A stretch of DNA of 64,000 bases from Candidatus Melainabacteria bacterium (GTDB lineage Bacteria; Cyanobacteriota; Vampirovibrionia; Obscuribacterales; Obscuribacteraceae), in contig RXJR01000032.1 of the NCBI GenBank assembly GCA_003963305.1, forward strand, positions 60,482 through 124,481, read 5' to 3'. This document shows, one piece after another, positions 6,496 to 14,276 of this stretch. The translations under genes were made by a program, and so were the position numbers. The notes below the pieces were generated by a model. The model was not told where the DNA came from. It worked only from the letters and a program-made list of their open reading frames with translations, and did no database searches. Numbering within the stretch: position 1 is the stretch's first letter; each line of letters opens with the position of its first letter.

Positions 6496-7686
6496 ATGCG
6501 ACGACCGAAAGCGCCTTCGTCAAATAGCTCCAACGTGCGAGCTCAGACTCGCCTGGGCGAAATTCGGACCCGCATTGATGAACTAGATAGCCAGATAGCC
6601 GCAATGTTAAACGAGCGCTTAAAGTTAGCCGGCGAGTTGACCGAGGTGAAAGCCCAACTGGGAATGGCAATTAAAGATCGCTCTCGTGAAGAGCAGGTGC
6701 TCGACCGAGTTTCAAAAATCGGTGAAACAGAGCAAATGCGCAACGCGATTCGTAACACGTATGAACGATTGTTCGAATTAAGCCGGCAGATCCAACAAGA
6801 AAATGCCATCGACCCGCAAGTAACTACTTACTTCCCCCAGGTCACCATATTCGGTATCGGACTGATTGGCGGTGCCTTGGCTCGATTAATCAAGAGAAGA
6901 CTGCCCGACACCAAGATAATTGGAGTCGACAGAGATGATGTTCTTGCCGATGCACTTGAACAAGGATTGATAGATAAAGGCGTCGAAGACCAGAAAACTG
7001 CACTGCAGCGCTCCAGCCTGATCATTCTGGCAGCCTCTCCAAGCCAGAATATTGAATTATTGAAAGAGATTGCGCCCCTTCTCTCGAAGAGAAAGCTCGT
7101 CATCGATGTGACCTCGAGCAAAAGACAGATAGTCGAGCTGGCCGAAAATCTAAATCTTAAAGGAGCAGATTTCATCGGCGGACACCCGCTTTTCGGCAGC
7201 GAAAGAAGCGGACTGAAAGCAGCGTTAGACCTGAGTGTAGAGGGAAGTACATTCTGCGTTGTGCCCGGTGAAAAGTCGTCTGAAATTTCAGTGCGGCGCT
7301 TGATTCGCTGGCTGACGACTTTGAGTTTCCACGTAGAGGTAGTTGGTTCCTGCGAGCATGATGCAGTGCTGGCACGCACCAGCCATCTGATTCAGCTTGT
7401 GGCAGTGCTGATAGGATCGCAAATTGCCAGAGATATTCCAGATAACGAATTAGCAAAATTCGCCAGACTTTCCGGCCCTGGTCTTCGCCAGTTTTCGCGC
7501 CTGATGAAGAGCCCTCCCACCATGTGGCGAGAAATAGTAGCTCAGAACAAAACCGATATCGTCGATGCCCTGACTGATTTGCAGAAAGGTATCGACGATT
7601 TGCTTTCCGCATTGAAAACTGATGAAGTGTGCCTGGACACACTATTTCAAACCGCGAGTCGGCTGCCCAGAGTGCTTGACGCTTAA
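6496..7686 (+). CDS. tyrA: Chorismate mutase / prephenate dehydrogenase fusion
   Basis: Bifunctional enzyme of tyrosine synthesis, 396 residues. Residues about 20-100 are an AroQ-type chorismate mutase helix bundle (IRTRIDELDSQIAAMLNERL, then AIKDRSREEQVLDR). The dehydrogenase part begins with the NAD-binding GIGLIGGALA near residue 120 and continues with GGHPLFGSERSG and the helical SHLIQLVAVL segment. The arrangement is that of enterobacterial TyrA, with mutase first. No C-terminal ACT domain follows. GGAAG precedes the ATG at a normal distance. It is the second gene of the attenuated aroF transcript. Its stop codon merges into a 15-bp tandem repeat. Confidence 0.95.
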   Translation: MRRPKAPSSNSSNVRAQTRLGEIRTRIDELDSQIAAMLNERLKLAGELTEVKAQLGMAIKDRSREEQVLDRVSKIGETEQMRNAIRNTYERLFELSRQIQQENAIDPQVTTYFPQVTIFGIGLIGGALARLIKRRLPDTKIIGVDRDDVLADALEQGLIDKGVEDQKTALQRSSLIILAASPSQNIELLKEIAPLLSKRKLVIDVTSSKRQIVELAENLNLKGADFIGGHPLFGSERSGLKAALDLSVEGSTFCVVPGEKSSEISVRRLIRWLTTLSFHVEVVGSCEHDAVLARTSHLIQLVAVLIGSQIARDIPDNELAKFARLSGPGLRQFSRLMKSPPTMWREIVAQNKTDIVDALTDLQKGIDDLLSALKTDEVCLDTLFQTASRLPRVLDA

Positions 7687-7769
7687 ATTGCTGAAGCTTG
7701 AATTGCTGAAGCTTGAATTGCCGAAGCTTTAATTGCCGAGGCCTGAATTGCTGCAGCCTTAATTGAGCC
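7686..7769. repeat. 15-bp tandem repeat at the tyrA stop codon
   Basis: Five full 15-base units and a partial sixth follow one another from the last base of the tyrA stop. The unit is AATTGCTGAAGCTTG and diverges gradually (AATTGCCGAAGCTTT, AATTGCCGAGGCCTG, AATTGCTGCAGCCTT). Each unit contains an AAGCTT-like palindromic core. It fills the whole gap between tyrA and the convergent TPR gene, where a terminator would be expected. Confidence 0.9.
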
Positions 7770-7776
7770 CGGCATT

Positions 7777-9066
7777 TTATCGCTCGTCGCGAGTGCGTTC
7801 CAAACCTTTCAAACGATTCTGCAGTTGGCGCGACGCCATCAGGGTCGGAGAAAGCCACCAGATAGCCAACACAATCAACAGCAAGAATGTACCTGCTGCC
7901 ATTCCGTACAACCAGGTCGGCACTTTATCAGCCACTGCATGGGAGTTATTGTTACTCAATGACGACATGGGAGGCGCAGAACCGACACTGGAAGGGATGG
8001 CACTGCTTGCAATGCTGGTGGCATTGCCGCTACCCGCCCCGCTTGCGCTGGTGCTTGAAGAATTAGAACCGCTCGCATCGTTAGAATTATTCGCGGCACT
8101 GGAACTGTCTGGGATGCTTTCGACAGTGCTAGCAGGTTGATGCTCAACGGCAGCTTCGTCTGGCTTTTGAACAGCAGCTGGTTTAGTGACAGGGTCAGTC
8201 GAACCAACTGCGCTGCTCATCGGAACAGAAGCAACCGATTTCGGCGCCTGCGTCAGGTCCTCAGCTTGGGTCATTGCCGCCGGCTTCGGTGGTGCCGCTT
8301 TAGCCTGCGCCTGCTTTACCGGTGCCTGCTTTACCGGTGCCGGCTTTGGTTCCACGACAGGTGCTACGGCAGTAGCAACTACAGCCGCCTTCGGTTCAGG
8401 CTTCGGCTTCACCGCAGCCTGCGCAGGCGGCTTGGTTTTGCCGGCGTCGGCCACAGCCGGTTTTGCTTTTGCAGTCTCAGTTGCCGGTTTAGCTATCGGC
8501 TTAGCGACATCAACAACTACTTTCGGCTTAGTTTCAACTTTTGCCTTTGCTGCCGCTACCGAAGGCTTCTTCGCCTTGTTTTTTGCGGCAGCAGTTACCT
8601 TTCCAGCAGCAGCAGCAGCGGCGGCGGCTTCAGCCTGAGCCTTCGCTTTCGCCTCGTTTGCAGCAATCTGAGCCGCACGCTTGGCGGCGTTCTCTTCCTG
8701 CATCTTGGCGCGGGCTGCATTCTCAGCATTTCTAGCCGCAGTTTCAGCAGCTTTGGCAGCCGCTAACTCTCTCTCTTTAGCAGCTTTCGTAGCCGCACTG
8801 GAAGGTGCAACAAATTCTTCGTTCTTGCCTTTTTTGGACTTGCCGCCCTTAGTAAGTTTCTTCAGTGCCGCAGCCCGTCCGGCGATAGCAGGCCCATAGT
8901 TTGGATTGAGCCGCAAAGCCTTTTCATAGAACATGACAGCAGTGTCGTAACACCCCTGCCTGGCGAGCGAGTTGGCAATATCCGCTTCGTCTGAAGCAGG
9001 ACTTGCCCAGGCGCTGCAAGGAGCCAGGGTGACAAGAGTAAGAGCTAGTAATGGAAAAGCCTTCAA
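7777..9066 (-). CDS. Exported TPR protein with Ala/Lys/Pro-rich stalk and C-terminal anchor
   Basis: 429 residues. Residues 1-21 are a signal peptide (APCSAWAS at the cleavage region). One TPR-like helical pair follows (about 25-65; CYDTAVMFYEKALRLNPNYG). A long Ala-Lys-Glu coiled-coil stretch resembling TolA (about 90-165) and a Lys-Pro-Ala linker to about residue 250 come next. A Ser/Asn-rich region and a transmembrane helix near residues 385-408 end the chain. It may span or stiffen the periplasm, but no binding partner can be read. It is the last of a leftward series after the sigma/anti-sigma genes. The low complexity makes finer assignment unsafe. Confidence 0.75.
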   Translation of the reverse strand: MKAFPLLALTLVTLAPCSAWASPASDEADIANSLARQGCYDTAVMFYEKALRLNPNYGPAIAGRAAALKKLTKGGKSKKGKNEEFVAPSSAATKAAKERELAAAKAAETAARNAENAARAKMQEENAAKRAAQIAANEAKAKAQAEAAAAAAAAGKVTAAAKNKAKKPSVAAAKAKVETKPKVVVDVAKPIAKPATETAKAKPAVADAGKTKPPAQAAVKPKPEPKAAVVATAVAPVVEPKPAPVKQAPVKQAQAKAAPPKPAAMTQAEDLTQAPKSVASVPMSSAVGSTDPVTKPAAVQKPDEAAVEHQPASTVESIPDSSSAANNSNDASGSNSSSTSASGAGSGNATSIASSAIPSSVGSAPPMSSLSNNNSHAVADKVPTWLYGMAAGTFLLLIVLAIWWLSPTLMASRQLQNRLKGLERTRDER

Positions 9067-9120
9067 GGGTGCCTCGTTAGAACCCTATTTCTCATTATTA
9101 CACCAGTGGGAAAAACAAGC

Positions 9121-10011
9121 TCATGTTTCGCTTGTACTACCCACATCCTTCGTGCCCATTCCTGTTCGAAACCACGCGCCCATGCCGAGAAAAGACAATA
9201 ACATTATGAGTCGGATGCCAATCCGAGGCAAAATTCCAAGTGGCGGAATGAGGAGCAACAAGGAAAGCAAAAAGCTGCCAAGCAGGGGCGCTGCTAACCG
9301 CTCGAACCACTGCCGCTTAATGGGAGCCGCTTGCTTGCGACTGAAAACAGAAAGTATGGTCTGACCGACTAATGTCGAGCTGATAGCCACTCCAATCAGC
9401 ACAAATAATTCCAATGCCGCCAGAGAAACAATTGCCAGTGGCAATCCTATCTCACTGGCGAAGAGTGCCCGAGCTAAGGTAACAAATAAGAGGCAAGCGA
9501 CGATTCCGCTCCACAAACTTCTCCAGTAATGGGTGGCGTAGTACCGCCGCGCTACATCCATGCGCGATGGCATCACCTCAGAGGCGACAATACTTATGAA
9601 AAGCAAGAACAAAAAGGAGAGCACCGGTGGCAGTGGCTTATTGGCCCACATGCGAAAGTAAAGGAGGGGACGGCGCCGCAAATCGTTCTTCGGAAAGTCG
9701 GCTTGCAGCTGCCCGTTCAAGCCATAACGAGACGATTCATCAGAATCTTCGACTTGCTCAGGAACTGTTGCCGCAATCCTGTCTGAGGCATAGTCTGGAG
9801 AACCCAAGTCAGAAGAAGCACGATCAGGTGGAGAAAGACTGCGAGAATCCGTCACACTGATGGGATCAGCCGGCTTAGAAGCTAAAACCGGAGTCAAGCA
9901 GAAGAAACATACAAGCAGTGCCAGAGAGCCGAGACAGGCTACTGCAGAAGTTCGCTTGCCGTAAAAGCAACTTTCAATTTTGCTTCTGAAGACTGGCATT
10001 ATTTCTCGCAT
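9121..10011 (-). CDS. Polytopic membrane protein in the sigma-factor operon
   Basis: 296 residues. A first hydrophobic segment (about 23-45, ending PVLASKP) looks like a signal or anchor. A Ser/Asp-rich polar region of about 80 residues follows, then four or five transmembrane helices between about residues 125 and 285. The arrangement recalls Yip1/DUF-type integral membrane proteins, but no family is recognised. Its start overlaps the end of the anti-sigma gene by 38 bases, so the two are translationally coupled. A second ATG at 9999 is an alternative start. Context suggests a role in the envelope response controlled by the ECF sigma factor. Confidence 0.75.
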   Translation of the reverse strand: MREIMPVFRSKIESCFYGKRTSAVACLGSLALLVCFFCLTPVLASKPADPISVTDSRSLSPPDRASSDLGSPDYASDRIAATVPEQVEDSDESSRYGLNGQLQADFPKNDLRRRPLLYFRMWANKPLPPVLSFLFLLFISIVASEVMPSRMDVARRYYATHYWRSLWSGIVACLLFVTLARALFASEIGLPLAIVSLAALELFVLIGVAISSTLVGQTILSVFSRKQAAPIKRQWFERLAAPLLGSFLLSLLLLIPPLGILPRIGIRLIMLLSFLGMGAWFRTGMGTKDVGSTSET

Positions 10012-10399
10012 TCACCTCTAGAAGATACTTGAAGCCAAACAACAAAACGAAGCCAACCAGCCAGGACAATGCACCATTTATGGTATCAAAAGAATCAAGT
10101 GAGAAAACAAAGAGCGAGGCGGCTATAACTACGCAGCTCAAGACAAGAGAGCGCAAAGAGAGGGCATTACTGAGCGAAGTCTCCTGTACATCAGTCATAA
10201 TGCGCTGCGTCAGCGATTCCGGCACATCATAGAGCATCATATTCTTGGCCGCTTCGGTAATCGTATTTACCTGCTCGCGCCAAGTTTCACATTGCGAGCA
10301 GTTGCGAATGTGCTGCTCGGCGGCAAGCAACTGTTCGGCGGTAAAAGCAGCCGTATCGTCGACCGTTTGCCTGGCCTGCAAGCAATCTTGTTCGCTCAT
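9974..10399 (-). CDS. Anti-sigma factor with zinc-binding N-terminus
   Basis: 141 residues. The N-terminal part carries the zinc anti-sigma signature H-x3-C-x2-C as His30, Cys34 and Cys37 (HIRNCSQC), as in the zf-HC2/RskA-ChrR group. Two transmembrane helices follow, at about residues 84-103 and 110-128. It should hold the cognate ECF sigma factor at the inner membrane until a signal arrives. ATGA overlap with the sigma gene (10396-10399) supports a dedicated pair. The second helix ends in a short basic cytoplasmic tail. The signal it senses cannot be told from sequence. Confidence 0.88.
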   Translation of the reverse strand: MSEQDCLQARQTVDDTAAFTAEQLLAAEQHIRNCSQCETWREQVNTITEAAKNMMLYDVPESLTQRIMTDVQETSLSNALSLRSLVLSCVVIAASLFVFSLDSFDTINGALSWLVGFVLLFGFKYLLEVNARNNASLQKQN

Positions 10400-11064
10400 T
10401 GTGCATCACCTCCACGGCGAGTTATAGAATCTGTTTGAGTGTCGGCCGGTTCCGCGAGCAGCTTTCGCAGCTTATCTCGAATTCGAAACAACATCGACTT
10501 CACTGTTGGAACGCTTTCACCGGAGATGCTGGCGATGTCATCGTACGACATATCGTTGTGATAACGCAAAACAAAAATATTGCGCTGACGCGACGACAAT
10601 TGCTCGAGAGCGGCGAAGAGTTCTTGCTGCGAGATCTTCAGCTCCACCTCGCGCTCGACATCGATGCTGGAAACAGGCTCCAATGCTGGTTCTGACTCAA
10701 GCATGGCGTCAAGGGAACTGATTTGTTTGTTGTCACGCACATAATTCAAACAAGAGTTTGTCGCGATTCTCAAAATCCAGGGCTTAAAATTGGCTCCCCG
10801 CCTGAAAGTTCGCAAAGACTTGAAAGCCTTCAAAAATGATTCTTGCGTTAGATCCGCCGCCACCTCGTGAGAACGCACCATCTGAAAAAGCAAGTTATAA
10901 ACCAATTTTTGATAGCGTCGCAGCAAACGCTCGAAAGCCTTTGTGTCTCCGCCCAGAGTCAAGTCGATCAGCGCCTGATCGTCTGGCTCGTGCTCGAGAA
11001 AAGTTCGACTGCTAGTCACTCGGTCCCTGCTTGGAATTACGCTTGATGGTGTCGAGCGGATCAT
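10396..11064 (-). CDS. ECF-subfamily RNA polymerase sigma factor
   Basis: 222 residues from the ATG at 11064, preceded by GAGGT at a good distance; a GTG two codons upstream is less likely. Region 2 covers about residues 38-105 (RYQKLVYNLLFQMV, DLTQESFLKAF, FKPWILRIATNSCLNYVRD). Region 4 covers about 150-210 (LSSRQRNIFVLRYHNDMSYD, then SVPTVKSMLFRIRDKLRK, a helix-turn-helix for the -35 element). Regions 1 and 3 are absent, as in RpoE/SigW-type factors. It directs polymerase to envelope or stress promoters. It overlaps the anti-sigma gene and follows the Spy/CpxP-like gene by about 40 bases. Confidence 0.95.
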   Translation of the reverse strand: MIRSTPSSVIPSRDRVTSSRTFLEHEPDDQALIDLTLGGDTKAFERLLRRYQKLVYNLLFQMVRSHEVAADLTQESFLKAFKSLRTFRRGANFKPWILRIATNSCLNYVRDNKQISSLDAMLESEPALEPVSSIDVEREVELKISQQELFAALEQLSSRQRNIFVLRYHNDMSYDDIASISGESVPTVKSMLFRIRDKLRKLLAEPADTQTDSITRRGGDAQ

Positions 11065-11104
11065 ACCCACACCTCACATCTCCCTGTCGAAGGCGCGGCT
11101 GCAA

Positions 11105-11596
11105 TTATCGCAGCATTCTCGCTCTGCCATTTCCAGTCAGACAGGCAACAATTTTGTCTGAAACCATCTTGCGTTGCTCTGGTTTGAGAAGAGCGCGCAC
11201 CTTGAGAGCAGTCGTCATGCGCTCGTCCATGAGCTTATCGCGCACCTCACGCAACTCTTGCAACTTGCTGCGAATCTGCTCATCAGAAGCCTCTCCCGAC
11301 ATCATCTGCGTCAGCTCAATCGCTTCACTTTTCAATTTCTCGCGCTGTGGACGGCAAGCCTCACTGCGTTCATCGAGAATGGCGGTAATCTGTTCAGACT
11401 GACTGTCTGAAGCCTCGATGAAATTGAAAAACTTCTTACGGAAGTGCTTTCGCAAAGCGGTCTCAAATTCTTTGTCAACAAATGGCGCACTAGCCCCCGT
11501 GCCGTCACCGGCTAGTACCGGATAAATCGCCAGTACACTGAGCAAGAGCGTGCTTGCCAGTCCAACCGTTGCGAAGATTATTGGCTTTCGTTTCAT
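11105..11596 (-). CDS. Spy/CpxP-like periplasmic protein
   Basis: 163 residues from the ATG following GAGGGAG; an earlier ATG in frame lacks this site. A signal peptide occupies about residues 1-29 (hydrophobic core then PVLAGDG). The mature part is almost entirely charged alpha-helix, with segments such as QREKLKSEAIELTQMMSGEA and ALLKPEQRKMVSDKI. The latter recalls the LTxxQ-type motif of Spy, CpxP and ZraP, periplasmic chaperones and metal or stress sensors. The position immediately upstream of the ECF sigma gene fits a periplasmic component or target of that regulon. The assignment is by architecture, not by a strong motif. Confidence 0.65.
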   Translation of the reverse strand: MKRKPIIFATVGLASTLLLSVLAIYPVLAGDGTGASAPFVDKEFETALRKHFRKKFFNFIEASDSQSEQITAILDERSEACRPQREKLKSEAIELTQMMSGEASDEQIRSKLQELREVRDKLMDERMTTALKVRALLKPEQRKMVSDKIVACLTGNGRARMLR

Positions 11597-11691
11597 GTCA
11601 TTCTCCCTCACTTCGGCTCTAAGATGCGCCGGTAATTTGAATACACCGGAGGGCAAAAAAAGTTTCGAAAAGGAGAAATTTAGTTATCAGC

Positions 11692-12252
11692 TCAGGGGCT
11701 GGTAACCCTCGAGTTTTTAGGAGCGGCTGCTATTAAGCGAATGGCGTCCTCGCGACTGACTATACCGTCTCGCACAGCAGCCTGCTGATCTAGAGCAAAT
11801 AATAGAACAGCATCATCGATTACCTTAGACTTCAGCAAAATACTGCCAAGCGGTTGACCAGTATCCTCAGATTTTTTCAGTGCTTTTTCAAGTTCTGACG
11901 ACTCGATTACCCCAGCAGCTGAGAGCAATTCGCCCAGCTTCGCCGTTACTGTCTCTTTCTTTCGCACCCAGCCTAGCTGATGAAGCGCATCCTCGAAAGA
12001 AATTTCTTGATTTGCAGCGACGGCCAGAGCCACAAGCGCCAGATCGGGCGCAACCACCTTATCGCGAATCAAAGACTGAGCATTGAGCGCAACCTGGAGC
12101 GCGTGCTTCGACAGGTAGCCAGACATCACAAGAACTTTGCCGATCAACTGACCCGTGTCATTGGCTATCTGCACAGCCTCGTTCAAGTCTTCTCGACGCA
12201 AAACTCCGGCTGCAGTCAACAGCTCGCCCAATCTAACTGGTTTGGCTTCCAC
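11692..12252 (-). CDS. Two-repeat protein resembling the GspE/MshE N-terminal domain
   Basis: 186 residues, GTG start with AGGG upstream. It consists of two similar halves. The first runs from RLGELLTAAGVLRREDLNEA through IGKVLVMSGYLSKHALQVAL. The second runs from KLGELLSAAGVIESSELEKAL through LGSILLKSKVIDDAVLLFAL. The pattern LGxxLxxxG-hydrophobic-x4-LxxAL is that of the N-terminal domain of type II secretion and pilus ATPases (MshEN), which in some proteins binds cyclic di-GMP. Here it is free-standing, with no ATPase. The same module occurs inside the 1379-residue protein at 28.1-32.3 kb. Ligand binding is not proven; some residues of the published motif are not kept. Confidence 0.7.
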   Translation of the reverse strand: MEAKPVRLGELLTAAGVLRREDLNEAVQIANDTGQLIGKVLVMSGYLSKHALQVALNAQSLIRDKVVAPDLALVALAVAANQEISFEDALHQLGWVRKKETVTAKLGELLSAAGVIESSELEKALKKSEDTGQPLGSILLKSKVIDDAVLLFALDQQAAVRDGIVSREDAIRLIAAAPKNSRVTSP

Positions 12253-12364
12253 GGCAACGCCCTGCGGTGATTTAAACGACCAGATCTTTCTTACCCAAAA
12301 CTGAGTCAGGCTAACCGTGGAAGTGCAAATTCCTCTGTGTCAAAATGCAGTGGTTGAGTTCAAC

Positions 12365-13402
12365 ATGAGTAAGCTTGTGATAATTCTGCCGAAACTCTGG
12401 AAAGCGAATTCGATTGCCAGTGTCATAGCAATCGCATATACGGTCCTTCCTTCAATCATTCCATCAGTCCTTGCTGCAGCGCTCTCCACATCGCTTTGTT
12501 CAGCTCTGCCGTCGATCGCAGCTGAAACCCAACAAGTCCGTACGATAACCTTTCCCGAGGATCGCTCCTATGGCACTATCATCAAGCTGGAGCCAAACTG
12601 GAACATCTTTGTAAGGCATCCCAAAGGATCATTTTTTGCTGAAGCCAGAGGCAAAGTGCAATATTCAGCGAAAGATGCGCTGATGCTCAGCGCTCGATTT
12701 CCACTTACGGACAATCCCGCGGTAATGAAAAAATTGCCGGCCGATTCATTTCAGTACATAACCTTCCTCAATCTGCCTGCTGAAGACAAAATTTTTGAAC
12801 CACTGACACATCTGACCGGCTTGCGCCGCATAGATTTCCAGGAAGGCGAATTTCAAGATAAAGCCTTTGCAGAACTAGCTAAGCTCGTAAATCTGGAAGC
12901 CATATCAGTCAGAGAATGTTTTGTGACGGGCGATAGTTTGACCCATTTCGGCGTGCTGAAAAAATTGCGAGCTATGGTGTGGAAAAAGGTCGCCCTCGAC
13001 TGGAAGCTGCTCAATCAATCCAGCACGGTTTTTCCAGCCATGGCTGATTTGCAATTCTCAGACACGAACCTGGACGACGAAGGTATGAATTGGCTGGAAA
13101 AAATGCCGAATTTGAGACAACTGTCGATCGACGGAAGCTCGCGTGTGACGGACAGAGGTTTGTTGATTCTGAAGAAGTTGAAAAAGCTCAAAAAGCTGGA
13201 GCTAAAAAAAATGAAGGCAGTGACTCCGAAAGGCATTATGCAGCTCAAAGGAGGCAGCATCGAAGCAATACATGTTGGCGATGCGAACTACACTCAACTC
13301 GAGATAAAACAGATCAAAGATGCCATGCCGAAGGTACAGTTTCTCTTCGACAAGAAAAAAATGAAGGAAGGCACAATGGAGATCTTCGCCCCCTTACACT
13401 AG
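12365..13402 (+). CDS. Exported leucine-rich-repeat protein
   Basis: 345 residues from the ATG at 12365; a GTG 48 bases upstream is an alternative. The first 55 or so residues contain two hydrophobic stretches ending ALPSIAAET, consistent with a signal peptide, probably cleaved after IAA. From about residue 120 there are irregular leucine-rich repeats (LTHLTGLRRIDFQEGEF, LVNLEAISVRECFVTG, MPNLRQLSIDGSSRVTDRG, LKKLKKLELKKMKAVTPKG). The N-terminal 100 mature residues resemble the corresponding part of the cytoplasmic LRR protein at 1.5-2.3 kb (TVEFPANRSLG there, ITFPEDRSYG here), so the two may be paralogues. A protein-interaction role outside the inner membrane is likely; the partner is unknown. 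Confidence 0.75.
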   Translation: MSKLVIILPKLWKANSIASVIAIAYTVLPSIIPSVLAAALSTSLCSALPSIAAETQQVRTITFPEDRSYGTIIKLEPNWNIFVRHPKGSFFAEARGKVQYSAKDALMLSARFPLTDNPAVMKKLPADSFQYITFLNLPAEDKIFEPLTHLTGLRRIDFQEGEFQDKAFAELAKLVNLEAISVRECFVTGDSLTHFGVLKKLRAMVWKKVALDWKLLNQSSTVFPAMADLQFSDTNLDDEGMNWLEKMPNLRQLSIDGSSRVTDRGLLILKKLKKLKKLELKKMKAVTPKGIMQLKGGSIEAIHVGDANYTQLEIKQIKDAMPKVQFLFDKKKMKEGTMEIFAPLH

Positions 13403-13404
13403 GC

Positions 13405-14274
13405 TTACTCAGCTTCCTGCCAGGGTTTATAGCATCCCAAAATTTTATGAGCCTCGCTCAGCCTGCCGACAGTAGTAGCGACAGCCGGAACGATTTCATC
13501 GAAGGGAACCTCGATGTCGAGAAAAAATCGATAATGCCATGGCGTCTCAGGAATAGGGCGAGATTCAATCTTCGTTAAGTTAACCCCGAGAATGGCCAGA
13601 TTGCGCAGCAAATTAGCCAGAGCTCCTGGCTGATGAGCTATTTCGACGACGCAGGAAATTTTCACAGGGGCTGCAGGCGAGGCCGGATTCTCACCGTTAA
13701 CGAGAGTTATGACACCGAATCTGGTGCGATTGCCGCTGAAATCCTCAATATTGGCCCGTAAGATAGTCAGTCCGGTCTCCTCAGCAGCGAATTGACCGGC
13801 GATGGCAGCGTATGTGCGCTCCCCGGTCTCTTTGACATGGAAAACGGCAGCGCCAGTATCCCAATATGTGACGGCTTTGGCCTCTCCAAACTCTTTTAGA
13901 AAGCTGCGGCACTGGTCGAGAGCAACAGGATGAGAATAAATCTCGGTCAATTTGCTCAGGTCTGTGTCACTGAAACCGATCAGATTGTGGTGAATGGGCA
14001 AGTAAATCTCAGCTACAATTTGGATCGCCTGATTCTTCCAGAGCAGATCATAATTCGCGACAATCGAGCCCACTGAAGAGTTTTCGAGCGGTATCACACC
14101 GTGCGAACATTCTCCGGACAAAATGCGATTGAAGACTTCTTCGAAGGTCTTGCACGATACCGGCACAACTTCGTCAAGACGGTTGATTTGCTCGGCAAAT
14201 ATTTTCACGGCTCGATGACTGAATGCTCCGGGGGCGCCCTGATAGCCGATTTTCAAAGCGGAGTCTTCTGCCAT
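13405..14274 (-). CDS. pheA: Prephenate dehydratase
   Basis: Converts prephenate to phenylpyruvate in phenylalanine synthesis. 289 residues. The catalytic lobes carry GYQGAPGAFSHRA at the start, HGVIPLENSSVGSI near residue 90, and NRTRFGVI near residue 180 (the TRF motif needed for catalysis). A C-terminal ACT domain (about 200-280) has ESRPIPETPWHYRFFLDIE, the usual phenylalanine-binding region, so feedback inhibition by Phe is expected. No chorismate mutase is fused; that activity is carried on tyrA. It is the last gene of the aroC-aroB-pheA operon, two bases after aroB. Confidence 0.95.
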   Translation of the reverse strand: MAEDSALKIGYQGAPGAFSHRAVKIFAEQINRLDEVVPVSCKTFEEVFNRILSGECSHGVIPLENSSVGSIVANYDLLWKNQAIQIVAEIYLPIHHNLIGFSDTDLSKLTEIYSHPVALDQCRSFLKEFGEAKAVTYWDTGAAVFHVKETGERTYAAIAGQFAAEETGLTILRANIEDFSGNRTRFGVITLVNGENPASPAAPVKISCVVEIAHQPGALANLLRNLAILGVNLTKIESRPIPETPWHYRFFLDIEVPFDEIVPAVATTVGRLSEAHKILGCYKPWQEAE

Positions 14275-14276
14275 TG

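Noticed and set aside
7172..7858. 228-codon minus-strand frame across tyrA and the minisatellite
   Set aside because: It is the antisense of tyrA; its QFKLQ-type repeats come from the 15-bp DNA repeat.
8137..8766. Arg/Ser-rich plus-strand frame
   Set aside because: Shadow of the Ala/Lys-rich TPR gene; low-complexity DNA keeps the opposite strand open.
11638..11667. ECF-type promoter upstream of the Spy-like gene
   Set aside because: Only the -35-like CGAAACTT is acceptable; spacing and -10 do not fit, so it is not listed as a feature.
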